The notes beneath the pieces were generated by a model. That model was not told where the DNA came from and did no database searches. It worked only from the letters and a program-made list of their open reading frames with translations. A stretch of 16,369 bases of DNA from Collinsella sp. (GTDB taxonomy: Bacteria; Actinomycetota; Coriobacteriia; Coriobacteriales; Coriobacteriaceae). A program made the translations under genes and the position numbers. The stretch covers positions 7,105 through 23,473 of the forward strand of contig DXMJ01000029.1 in NCBI GenBank assembly GCA_019414265.1. Direction: 5' to 3'. Below, piece by piece: positions 1 to 7,793 of this stretch. Positions within the stretch are counted from its first letter, which is position 1, and the number at the start of each line of letters is the position of its first letter.

Positions 1-718
1 CGTCATCGCTGCCGGCAACGTTCGTCTGATGAGCGAGCTGGGTATCACCGTGCCCGCCGGTCTTGCCGAGCAATTTGCCACCGAGGGCAAAACGCCGCTG
101 TTCTTTGCCAAGAACGGCGAGCTTGTCGGCACCATTGCCGTGGCCGACGAGGTCAAGGAGACGAGCGCCGGGGCCATTGCCGCGCTCCGCAAGCTCGGCG
201 TCGATGTGTGCATGCTCACCGGCGACAACCGCGTGACGGCCGAAGCTATTGCCCGCCGCGTGGGCCTGAACAGCAAGCAGGTCATCGCCGACGTCCTTCC
301 CGCCGACAAGGAGCGTCACGTGCGCGAGCTGCAGGATGCGGGCAGCAAGGTCGCCATGGTGGGCGACGGCATCAACGACTCCCCCGCCCTGGCGCGCGCC
401 GACGTGGGCCTTGCTATCGGCACCGGCGCCGACATCGCCAAGGAGGGCGCCGACGTGGTACTCATGCGCAGCGACCTCATGGACGTCGCCCGCGCCATCG
501 AGCTTTCGCGCGCCACGATCCGCAACATCAAGCAGGACCTGTTCTGGGCGCTGTTCTACAACGGCATCGGCATTCCGCTCGCCGCGGGCGTGTTCTTCCC
601 CCTCACCGGTTGGCAACTCTCGCCGATGTTTGGCGCCGCGGCCATGAGCCTGTCGAGCGTCTGCGTCGTAAGCAACGCGCTGCGCCTAAAATCCTTTAAG
701 CCTAAAGTGGCAAAATAG
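1..718 (+). CDS. copA: Copper-exporting P1B-type ATPase, C-terminal part (left end outside window)
   Basis: The reading frame is open from the left edge (first full codon at 2), so only the last 238 residues are present; the CPC membrane motif and the DKTGT phosphorylation site lie upstream. Visible in the fragment are an AGN..LM segment of the nucleotide-binding domain (residues 4-10), TGDN (73-76) and GDGINDSPAL (121-130) of the phosphorylation domain, and the last two membrane helices. These carry YN (186-187) and MSLSS (215-219), which with the CPC motif form the Cu(I) sites of the P1B-1 family. The protein should pump Cu(I) out across the cytoplasmic membrane using ATP. It is followed on the same strand by a CxxC metallochaperone and a CsoR repressor, which supports copper rather than zinc or cadmium as the substrate. 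The stop is TAG at 716-718. Confidence 0.95.
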   Translation, partial: VIAAGNVRLMSELGITVPAGLAEQFATEGKTPLFFAKNGELVGTIAVADEVKETSAGAIAALRKLGVDVCMLTGDNRVTAEAIARRVGLNSKQVIADVLPADKERHVRELQDAGSKVAMVGDGINDSPALARADVGLAIGTGADIAKEGADVVLMRSDLMDVARAIELSRATIRNIKQDLFWALFYNGIGIPLAAGVFFPLTGWQLSPMFGAAAMSLSSVCVVSNALRLKSFKPKVAK

Positions 719-742
719 GCTCACCATTACGTCCATTTAGAA

Positions 743-844
743 CGGGTTTTCCAGGTGCCCGAGATTGACCTGAAAGAGGAGCGACGCGTACTTTGGTACG
801 CGAGCGACGGCTTGAAGGTCAAGGTCGGGTGCTTGGGAAAGCCG
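743..844. repeat. 102-nt imperfect palindrome between copA and the copper chaperone
   Basis: Bases 743-791 and 796-844 are inverted copies around a four-base loop (TTTG, 792-795). Aligned without gaps they match at about 33 of 49 positions. The inner stem CGCGTAC/GTACGCG (785-791 and 796-802) is perfect, and further out TTGACCT pairs with AGGTCAA and CCCGA with TCGGG. There is no U-rich tail. It may be a MITE-like remnant, a processing or attenuation structure within the copper operon, or an operator region. The sequence does not decide between these. Confidence 0.7.
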
Positions 845-865
845 ACACAACAGAGAGGAATACCC

Positions 866-1087
866 ATGCGTTACACAATCAAGACTTCCGGCCTTATGTG
901 CGGCCACTGCGACGCTACTGTCGAGACTGCACTGCTCAACGTTGCCGGCGTGACCGACGCCGATGCCGATCACGAGACCCAGACCGTCCAGGTGGAGTGC
1001 GCCGACACCGTGACCGCCGAGCAGCTCGCCGCCGCCGTCGAGGCCGCGGGCGAGAAGTTCCACGCCCTTTCGGTGACCGCCGCGTAA
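866..1087 (+). CDS. copZ: Heavy-metal-associated (HMA) domain copper chaperone, CopZ-like
   Basis: A 73-residue protein made of one HMA ferredoxin-like fold. The metal site is GLMCGHC near the N terminus (Cys12 and Cys15), a variant of the usual GMxCxxC. The length matches free-standing CopZ proteins, which bind Cu(I) in the cytosol and pass it to CopA or to copper-sensing regulators. The start is ATG 866, preceded by the purine-rich GAGAGGA about 7 bases upstream. The frame stays open back to a GTG at 755, but that extension would be encoded by the palindrome, has no ribosome binding site and lies outside the domain. The gene lies 148 bp after copA and 40 bp before csoR on the same strand, so a copper-efflux operon is likely. 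Confidence 0.9.
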   Translation: MRYTIKTSGLMCGHCDATVETALLNVAGVTDADADHETQTVQVECADTVTAEQLAAAVEAAGEKFHALSVTAA

Positions 1088-1126
1088 CGACCTGCACGTA
1101 CCTCCGACCAGAAACGAGGACCCGCC

Positions 1127-1399
1127 ATGATGGCAGACCACAAATCGGTGACCCGCATGCTCAAGACAGCACGCGGTCAGATCGACGGCATCCTGCGGAT
1201 GGTCGAGGAGGACCGCTACTGCGTCGATATTTCCACGCAGCTCATGGCCACGCAGGCGCTCATCGCCCGCATCAACGCCGATGTGCTCAAGGCTCACATC
1301 GAGGGCTGCGTCGCCTCGGCAATCGAATCGGGCGACGAGGAACTCAAGGCCGCCAAGCTCGCCGAGATCGAACGCGTCGTCGACAAGCTCTCCAAGTGA
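1127..1399 (+). CDS. csoR: CsoR-family copper-sensing transcriptional repressor
   Basis: A 90-residue all-helical protein of the CsoR/RcnR (DUF156) family. The metal triad is visible with canonical spacing: Cys32, then His57 and Cys61 (HIEGC). The N-terminal helix has the family pattern RMLKTARGQIDGILRMVEED. Members are tetramers that hold the copper-efflux promoter shut until Cu(I) binds. ATG 1127 is chosen because GAGG at 1116-1119 sits 7 bases upstream; ATG 1130 is possible. It follows the chaperone by 40 bp and is the last gene of the presumed copA-copZ-csoR operon, so autoregulation is likely. The operon promoter is to the left of the window. The C-x24-H-x3-C arrangement argues for copper over nickel/cobalt or formaldehyde sensing. 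Confidence 0.93.
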   Translation: MMADHKSVTRMLKTARGQIDGILRMVEEDRYCVDISTQLMATQALIARINADVLKAHIEGCVASAIESGDEELKAAKLAEIERVVDKLSK

Positions 1400-1409
1400 T
1401 TGGGGCATT

Positions 1410-1490
1410 GGGGACAGACTGCTTTGCACCATCTTGGTGTATCGGGGACAGGCACGTTTGCACCGCATTGGTGCAGATTGACCTGTCCCC
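1410..1490. repeat. GGGGACAG-type repeat with nested palindrome
   Basis: GGGGACAG occurs at 1410-1417 and 1444-1451, and the inverted form CCTGTCCCC at 1482-1490. The second and third copies form a hairpin with an inner stem TGCACC/GGTGCA (1459-1464 and 1470-1475). The first copy is followed by a similar TTTGCACC...TTGGTG segment, so the stretch is an imperfect direct repeat of about 34 bp ending in an inverted unit. It fills the gap between csoR and the next gene. It looks like an intergenic REP-like element; no transposase is nearby. Confidence 0.6.
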
Positions 1491-1506
1491 CTTGCTCTAA
1501 ATCGGG

Positions 1507-1512
1507 TATAAA
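1507..1512 (+). promoter_or_regulatory. Possible -10 element upstream of the zinc-ribbon gene
   Basis: TATAAA lies 33 bp before ATG 1546, directly after the GGGGACAG repeat. No convincing -35 hexamer is found at 16-18 bp; TTGACC at 1478-1483 is too far away at 23 bp. A weak or activated promoter is possible. Confidence 0.3.
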
Positions 1513-1545
1513 GGCGTGCAGCATATCGAACGAAAGGCAATTTGC

Positions 1546-2019
1546 ATGAATGACTTTATGAAGGGCCGCAATGGTGCCGATGAACTCACCATCGTGATGG
1601 GTTTTGCCGGCATCGTCATCGCGATGATCGGATCGATAGCCCGCATCCAGTGGCTCAGCTGGATTGCCATCGCCGTAATCGTGATTGGCGTGCTGCGCGG
1701 CCTGTCCAACAATATCGATGCACGTCGCAAGGAGAACGAGGCCTTTGTCGCCACGACCGCCAATGTTCCCGGCTTGGGCAAGTTCGTCGCCAGCTTGGGC
1801 GGCGGCGCTGCAGCGGCCAGCACCTCACGCGCAGCCGGCACCAGCAAGGAAGACTTTGAGCGTGCCAAGCGCACGGCCAAGAAGATGTGGAAGGGCCGCA
1901 AAACTACGGCATACCTCAAGTGCCCCAACTGCGGCCAGATGCTCTCCGTCCCCAAGGGCAAAGGCAAGATCCGCGTCACCTGCCCCAAGTGCCACGCCAA
2001 GATGGAAACCCGCTCCTAG
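1546..2019 (+). CDS. Small membrane protein with C-terminal zinc ribbon
   Basis: A 157-residue protein of unknown function. Two hydrophobic segments (about residues 14-33 and 36-53, separated by a short hydrophilic turn) form a membrane hairpin. A basic stretch with low-complexity Ala/Ser (about 85-125) follows, ending in a zinc ribbon CPNCGQ...CPKCH (Cys126, Cys129, Cys146, Cys149). Such ribbons usually bind zinc and contact nucleic acid or protein; with the membrane anchor a cytosolic-facing sensor or adaptor is plausible, but no role can be assigned. ATG 1546 is preferred because AAAGG lies about 9 bases upstream; a GTG at 1516 is in frame but lacks a ribosome binding site. The gene stands alone between repeats and a strong terminator. 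Confidence 0.8.
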   Translation: MNDFMKGRNGADELTIVMGFAGIVIAMIGSIARIQWLSWIAIAVIVIGVLRGLSNNIDARRKENEAFVATTANVPGLGKFVASLGGGAAAASTSRAAGTSKEDFERAKRTAKKMWKGRKTTAYLKCPNCGQMLSVPKGKGKIRVTCPKCHAKMETRS

Positions 2020-2030
2020 CGCCCGCACGC

Positions 2031-2059
2031 GGGACAAATTAATCAGGTTTGTTTGTCCC
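2031..2059. repeat. Short inverted repeat GGGACAAA/TTTGTCCC
   Basis: Perfect 8-bp arms at 2031-2038 and 2052-2059 around a 13-base loop, just after the zinc-ribbon gene stop. The GGGACA ends resemble the repeats at 1410-1490 and 6186-6266. There is no T run directly after it, so the terminator further on is the more likely transcript end. Confidence 0.45.
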
Positions 2060-2081
2060 AAATCTTAAGTATTTGTTCGAT

Positions 2082-2119
2082 AAAAAAGCCGAGGCCTCGT
2101 GTTGAGACCTCGGCTTTTT
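2082..2119. terminator. Bidirectional intrinsic terminator
   Basis: The stem AAAAAGCCGAGG (2083-2094) pairs with CCTCGGCTTTTT (2108-2119) over a 13-base loop that can itself extend the stem. There is a T run on the plus strand and an A run on the other side, so it can stop transcription both ways. It sits between the plus-strand zinc-ribbon gene and the minus-strand amidohydrolase, which converge here. Confidence 0.92.
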
Positions 2120-2152
2120 GTATGCGGCAACGGAGCTGCACCTTTGTCACAT

Positions 2153-3523
2153 CTACGCCACACCGTCGCGAGCCAGCTCCTCGGCCAGCGCTTCGGCAGG
2201 CATGGCCATAATCGCGTCGAGCTCGGCGTCCACCTCGGGAATACGTTTCACCTTGAGCTTGCGTACCAGATCACCGCGACACATCACATGTATCGGCTCA
2301 CGCAGTGCGCACAGGTCATCGAGCGGATTCTTGCGCGTCACCAGGATATCGGCGGCCTTGCCGCACTCGATCGTGCCGGTCTCGCCGCCCAGCCCCAGCA
2401 GCTCGGCATTGACTTGCGTAGCCGTATGCAGCGCGAAGGCATTGCTCACGCCCACGTACTTGGCAAAATAGGCCACCTCGCGCCACATGTCGTACTGCGT
2501 CACGAACGGGCAGCTTGAATCTGTGCCAAGGCCCACCTTAATGCCAGCTTCCAGTGCGGCACGGGCGCTCTCGATGATGCCCGAGCACACGATGTCGCCG
2601 TTCTTCTTTTGTGTATCAGTCGAATGGGTCTTCTCCGGATCGAGCAACACAAACGGTAGCGCCGGGCTGATCGTGCAGGTAACGCTGGGCGCGCGTCCCT
2701 CGAGCTGTGTGCCCGCGGCGCCGCGATACAGCTCCAGGATCTCGGGCGTCATCGGGGCACCGTGCTCGATCGTGTCGACCCCGGCCTCAAGCGCGGCCTT
2801 CACGCCCTCGGTGCTCTCGACATGAGCCATAACCGGCAGACCCACCTCGTGCGCCGCCTTGCACGCCGCCGCGGCAACCTCCACCGGCATACGCAGCACG
2901 CCCGGCTCGCCCACCTCGGTCGCATCGAACACACCGCCCGTTACGAACAGCTTGATGACATCGGCACCACGCGCATACAGGTCTCGCACCTGCTCGGCCG
3001 CCTCGACGGGGCTGTTGGCCACCTGCGCGAACAAGCCCGCGCCATGGCCACCCGGCACCGTGACGCCCGTTCCCGGCGCTACCAGGCGCGGACCCTGATA
3101 CTTGCCGGCGTCGATGGCATCGCGCACGGCAATATCGGCAAACAACGGGTCGCCCGCGCCGCGCACCGTGGTCACGCCGCTTGCCAGCTGCTGCTGGGCA
3201 CTGCCCTTGAGGATGCGGCGGACGATGGCACGGCCCACAGGGTTGTCGAGCTTCTTCATCAGCGCGCCCGCATCGCCGGCCGAGACAGGCTTGCCCGAGC
3301 CGCACAGGTGCACGTGCATATTGATGAGACCGGGCATGAGATACGCACCGCCCAGGTCGATAACCTCGGCACCCGCGGGCGCCTGCGCCACAGCACTCGG
3401 CCCCATCCAAGTGATGACGCCGCGCTCAACAGTCACGGCCATATCGGGTTGTGGCTCCATATGCTCCGAACCATCCAGAATGGTCGCATTGATAAACAAC
3501 GTGGAACGATCGACAGATGCCAT
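2153..3523 (-). CDS. Metal-dependent amidohydrolase family protein (imidazolonepropionase-like)
   Basis: A 456-residue cytosolic hydrolase of the amidohydrolase superfamily (COG1228 type). Metal and catalytic residues are all recognisable: HVH (His70, His72) after MPGLIN, Lys191 in DVIKLFVTGG (the likely carboxylated bridging lysine), His234 in MAHVES, His254 in TIEHGAP and Asp335 in GLGTDSS. A small beta domain is made from both termini (residues 1-60 and about 385-425, GKAADILV). Relatives hydrolyse cyclic amides or C-terminal dipeptides; the substrate cannot be read from sequence. ATG 3523 is chosen because GGGAGGAG lies 6 bases upstream. The frame stays open upstream to 3748, but that part is encoded by palindromic repeats. 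The gene appears monocistronic, with a possible -10 (TGATAAT, complement of 3563-3569) and the terminator at 2082-2119. Confidence 0.9.
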   Translation of the reverse strand: MASVDRSTLFINATILDGSEHMEPQPDMAVTVERGVITWMGPSAVAQAPAGAEVIDLGGAYLMPGLINMHVHLCGSGKPVSAGDAGALMKKLDNPVGRAIVRRILKGSAQQQLASGVTTVRGAGDPLFADIAVRDAIDAGKYQGPRLVAPGTGVTVPGGHGAGLFAQVANSPVEAAEQVRDLYARGADVIKLFVTGGVFDATEVGEPGVLRMPVEVAAAACKAAHEVGLPVMAHVESTEGVKAALEAGVDTIEHGAPMTPEILELYRGAAGTQLEGRAPSVTCTISPALPFVLLDPEKTHSTDTQKKNGDIVCSGIIESARAALEAGIKVGLGTDSSCPFVTQYDMWREVAYFAKYVGVSNAFALHTATQVNAELLGLGGETGTIECGKAADILVTRKNPLDDLCALREPIHVMCRGDLVRKLKVKRIPEVDAELDAIMAMPAEALAEELARDGVA

Positions 3524-3674
3524 ATCGAGCTCCTCCCTCACGATTAACTTGAACATTTGTCCATTATCACCTAGTCCCGCTGGATTGCTGCAGACGCATC
3601 GGTTAACGGAAGGAAGAGGGGATGTGGGGAGACGGAACACGTTGCAGTCCCACCCCAGCGACACCAGGGAAATA

Positions 3675-3811
3675 TCTCGATCTGTAACAGCTACAGGGTT
3701 ATTAGGCCCCTTGATGTTACAGATCGAGACATTCGGTCGACGTTTCACCGGCTTGTCTCGATCTGTAACAATTACGAGCTCAAACAGCCTCTAAACGTTA
3801 CAGATCGAGAC
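3675..3811. repeat. Palindrome cluster A1 (2 hairpins, 80-bp period)
   Basis: Two hairpins of the GTCTCGATCTGTAACA family lie at 3675-3730 and 3755-3811, with left-arm starts 80 bp apart. Arms are 15-16 bp; the loops are about 25 nt and are separated from the next unit by a 24-bp spacer. All four arms keep the CG form of the variable dinucleotide. The cluster ends 8 bp after the stop of the nuclease-like gene and lies between it and the amidohydrolase leader. No T tract follows either arm. Confidence 0.95.
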
Positions 3812-3819
3812 AAAACCTC

Positions 3820-4890
3820 TCAGCGCCCATACCACTGGCATCTCCACTCCTCAGCCAATTCAACCTGCCGAGGAATACCCGCCAGCCTCATTTTCTCGAT
3901 CAGCTTCCCCGGATTCTTGAGCTCATCAAACGTAAACCGAAGCACCTTATGCCCGAGCATTGTCAGATGAGATTCCCGCTGACGCTCTGCCACGAATGGG
4001 TCAGCCGACTCCCGACCCTCGCCGCTCTGCAAGGTGTACTTCCCCTTTCCGTCGAGCTCGCCGATGACACACGTCCCGTCCTCGAGCCGCCAAAAATAGT
4101 CGACGCGAAACACCTGGCTCGGATCGAGCGGGTCGCGAAACTCCACCTGCAGCTCCGGAACCGGAAAGCCGTACGCAATAAAGAATGCTCGGAACCGAGA
4201 CTCGCCGCCGTTTTCAGACAGCCCGTCCGCATACGACGCAATCACCTGTGCCCTGCGATACCCTCGCCTGCCCTCGCAATCGGCGCGGAGGCGCTCGCAC
4301 AAATCCCCACGTGATACGCCTTTCGCCCGCAGTGCAGAATCGGCAATCGCCAACCCGTAGGAGAACGGTGCACGCAGTAGGCAATCCTCCACCGTGCGCC
4401 AAAACGACGTCACCTGCACGCCGTCGACTTGTTCAAGTGCGCCCGCCGCCTGCGGACGCAACAGCCGACATCCTGCACTCAGCGGCACCGAGCAACCTGT
4501 CTTAACAAGATATCGTGGCCCAAGCAGATCATTCGGCACCTCCAGACCCCACAAAAGTGCCGCGTCATAGCCCCAAAACGCCCAATCGGGATGAAACTCC
4601 GCAAGCCCTTTGATGGCCCGCAGCGCTCGCTCCGTCGGCGTCAGCGCATCCCAATCATGTTGAAAGCAGAACAAATACGGCTCGGGTTCCGCGATATCGT
4701 CGGTTCCAACATGACGCCGCAGCCACATGAGCTCGGCATTGTCATGCGTTGCGAGCAGCGCACCTTGCTCGGTCGCCTCCGTGAGTCGCGCGAGCATCCT
4801 ATTCCGCGCCAACGTGTTGCGAGTCGTATGCTTGTGCTTGAAAACGGTATTAGACACTTCCATCACCACCACATCGGACAAATGGACCAT
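3820..4890 (-). CDS. AbiEi-like protein with C-terminal DUF559/PD-(D/E)XK-type putative nuclease domain
   Basis: 356 residues. The N-terminal two thirds (about 10-215) resemble the AbiEi-type proteins common in actinobacteria, with the FHPDWAFWGYDAALLWGLE segment at 99-117. The C-terminal part (about 225-340) looks like a DUF559/Vsr-like nuclease fold: Glu230 (GGESRFR), Asp264 (FRVDYFW), then Glu278-x-Asp-x-Lys282 (GELDGKGKY) and a closing LGHKVLRFTFDEL strand-helix. No partner toxin such as AbiEii is adjacent. ATG 4890 is preferred, with GGAGG 11 bases upstream; an in-frame GTG at 4896 is closer to that site, and a TTG at 4914 has none. The gene is enclosed by palindrome clusters, one ending 8 bp past its stop and one beginning 26 bp before its start. 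It may bind or cut these palindromes, but that is inference. Nuclease activity is also predicted only. Confidence 0.72.
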   Translation of the reverse strand: MVHLSDVVVMEVSNTVFKHKHTTRNTLARNRMLARLTEATEQGALLATHDNAELMWLRRHVGTDDIAEPEPYLFCFQHDWDALTPTERALRAIKGLAEFHPDWAFWGYDAALLWGLEVPNDLLGPRYLVKTGCSVPLSAGCRLLRPQAAGALEQVDGVQVTSFWRTVEDCLLRAPFSYGLAIADSALRAKGVSRGDLCERLRADCEGRRGYRRAQVIASYADGLSENGGESRFRAFFIAYGFPVPELQVEFRDPLDPSQVFRVDYFWRLEDGTCVIGELDGKGKYTLQSGEGRESADPFVAERQRESHLTMLGHKVLRFTFDELKNPGKLIEKMRLAGIPRQVELAEEWRCQWYGR

Positions 4891-4916
4891 CGTCACCGTT
4901 GCCTCCACCGACAAAC

Positions 4917-5134
4917 GTCTTGATCTGTAACAAGAAGAACGATTTTTGGACTGTAGATGTTACAGATTGAGACATTCCCCCCAGCCAGGTGCCAAACGTC
5001 TCGATCTGTAACAGTTAGACGTTCTCCAGGCCCCTAAACGTTACAGATTTAGACAAACCAGCGGCGCCCAAGCATTCGTCTCGATCTGTAACAGGTAGAC
5101 CGGTGTTTTGCCCCCAAACGTTACAGATCGAGAC
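4917..5134. repeat. Palindrome cluster A2 (3 hairpins, 80-81-bp period)
   Basis: Hairpins lie at 4917-4973, 4998-5054 and 5078-5134, with left-arm starts 81 and 80 bp apart. The first has TG on the left arm and CA on the right at the variable position, so two wobble pairs. The second has a diverged right arm (GATTTAGAC). The third is nearly perfect. The cluster occupies the leader and promoter region of the minus-strand nuclease-like gene and ends 40 bp from the next gene's stop. Confidence 0.95.
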
Positions 5135-5174
5135 AAAAAGGCAAAAGGCAAGGCAGGCGACAACTACCCATCCC

Positions 5175-5882
5175 CTACTCCCACTCCTGCTCGTAGATGC
5201 TGAGCGACTTCACGTACCGCCCCTGGGCGCCCATGATGTCGCGGATCAGGCGCAAAAAGAAGCTGATGCACGAGGTGTCAAAGCCATCCTGCATGTCCTC
5301 CGGATGCACCGCACCCGGCCCATCGACCGCCGTGTCACTCAGGCGCGCGATGTCATACAGATAGAGCTGTCCCGCCGCCAGCCAGACATCGTCGACGCAG
5401 GCGAGGCGCACCGCGATCGCGCCGTCGTTCCAATGCTCCTTTTGCACGATATGTGGGTCGTAGACGTCAAAGCGATGATCGGTGCGCGTGTCCTTCAGCA
5501 CGACCATGCCGGACGCAGGATTCTTGTCCAAAATGCCAAAGCGCGAGAAATACTGCGTGTCGCGTACCTGCTCGAGCCGCTTGAGCGAGGCAGGCGAAAG
5601 CGATGCCGGCGGCTCATCAACATATAGCTCGAGCAGCGTTTTGCCATGGCGATAGGAGCGCTCGAAGAGCAGCCAATCGGTAAACGCCATGTTGTAGGCC
5701 ATGATTTCGTTTTGAGAAGGTTCCTCGCAATAGCTGAGCCACGGGTCGACGATAATCTCGAACTGTTCGCGCGCCGGCTCCAGGAATTGAAACTTCCGCA
5801 GCATCCAAAATTGGGCCATGTCGGCAATATCGTTGCCGACGGCTTCAGCCAGCTCTGCTCGGTCAAAAGCGTGGTCAGTCAT
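5175..5882 (-). CDS. Protein of unknown function with SEC-C-associated-like middle region
   Basis: A 235-residue acidic, soluble protein without signal peptide or membrane helix. The middle part (about residues 65-165) follows a pattern I associate with proteins that often carry SEC-C zinc motifs: a WLLFERSYRHGKTLLELYVD segment, then an alpha-helical LSPASLKRLEQVRDTQYF stretch, then beta strands ending in LKDTRTDHRFDVYD and an AVRLACVDDVWLAAG strand. No SEC-C cysteine cluster is present. This resemblance is from memory and gives no function. The start ATG 5882 has a strong GAGGAGG 5 bases upstream. The gene is monocistronic in appearance, with palindrome cluster A2 downstream and a long gene-free stretch upstream. 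Confidence 0.75.
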   Translation of the reverse strand: MTDHAFDRAELAEAVGNDIADMAQFWMLRKFQFLEPAREQFEIIVDPWLSYCEEPSQNEIMAYNMAFTDWLLFERSYRHGKTLLELYVDEPPASLSPASLKRLEQVRDTQYFSRFGILDKNPASGMVVLKDTRTDHRFDVYDPHIVQKEHWNDGAIAVRLACVDDVWLAAGQLYLYDIARLSDTAVDGPGAVHPEDMQDGFDTSCISFFLRLIRDIMGAQGRYVKSLSIYEQEWE

Positions 5883-6182
5883 GGCATCCTCCTCAAACTG
5901 ATGGACCTCAATTTGAGCTTACGAGGAGGGTGGGCAGCCACGACCAGTGCGGGCAAAATAGGCCCCCGGTTGCAAACCAGATGCCGACCAAACACTTGAC
6001 GAAAAGCTTGACCGAAAATGCGCACCGCAACAAAACCGCAGGTAAACATAGACGGCCAACCTGCCCTTTTGAGCCAGATGCCCGCAGCCACCACAGAAAC
6101 AACAGGTGACCACAGCCCGAAAAGTCGACAAATGAACATCCGTACGTCGAAAAACGAGCAAACTGCTCGCAAATCCGCAAGG
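5883..6182. other. Gene-free stretch without recognised features
   Basis: About 300 bases between the unknown-function gene and the interleaved hairpins. It is less GC-rich than its surroundings on the plus strand and A-rich (several CGAAAA and CAACA runs). Open frames on either strand have no ribosome binding site or recognisable protein character. It must hold the promoter of the 5175-5882 gene, but I cannot identify -35/-10 boxes with confidence. Confidence 0.5.
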
Positions 6183-6185
6183 AGT

Positions 6186-6266
6186 GTCCCCGAATGCCGA
6201 CAGAAAAGGAACGTCCCCAACTGCCGGCACTTAGGGACGTTCCTTTTGTGCCGGCAGTTAGGGACA
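6186..6266. repeat. Interleaved hairpins of the GGGACA/GTCCCC repeat type
   Basis: Two perfect inverted repeats overlap so that only one can form at a time. The first pairs AAAAGGAACGTCCC (6204-6217) with GGGACGTTCCTTTT (6234-6247), 14 bp. The second pairs AACTGCCGGCAC (6219-6230) with GTGCCGGCAGTT (6248-6259), 12 bp. GTCCCC at 6186-6191 and GGGACA at 6261-6266 flank them as further partial copies. The first hairpin ends in TTTT on both strands and lies 60 bp after the gltD stop, so it may also end the glt transcript. Confidence 0.85.
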
Positions 6267-6306
6267 GCCCTTGCCGATTCGATTATTGAGTATCTCCGTG
6301 ACTACT

Positions 6307-7788
<1,482 letters not shown>

Positions 7789-7793
7789 GGCAC

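Noticed and set aside
755..865. N-terminal extension of the copper chaperone from GTG 755
   Set aside because: No ribosome binding site, the extra residues are encoded by the palindrome, and a good site precedes ATG 866.
3524..3748. N-terminal extension of the amidohydrolase
   Set aside because: It would be encoded by palindromic repeats; ATG 3523 has an excellent ribosome binding site and fits the family length.
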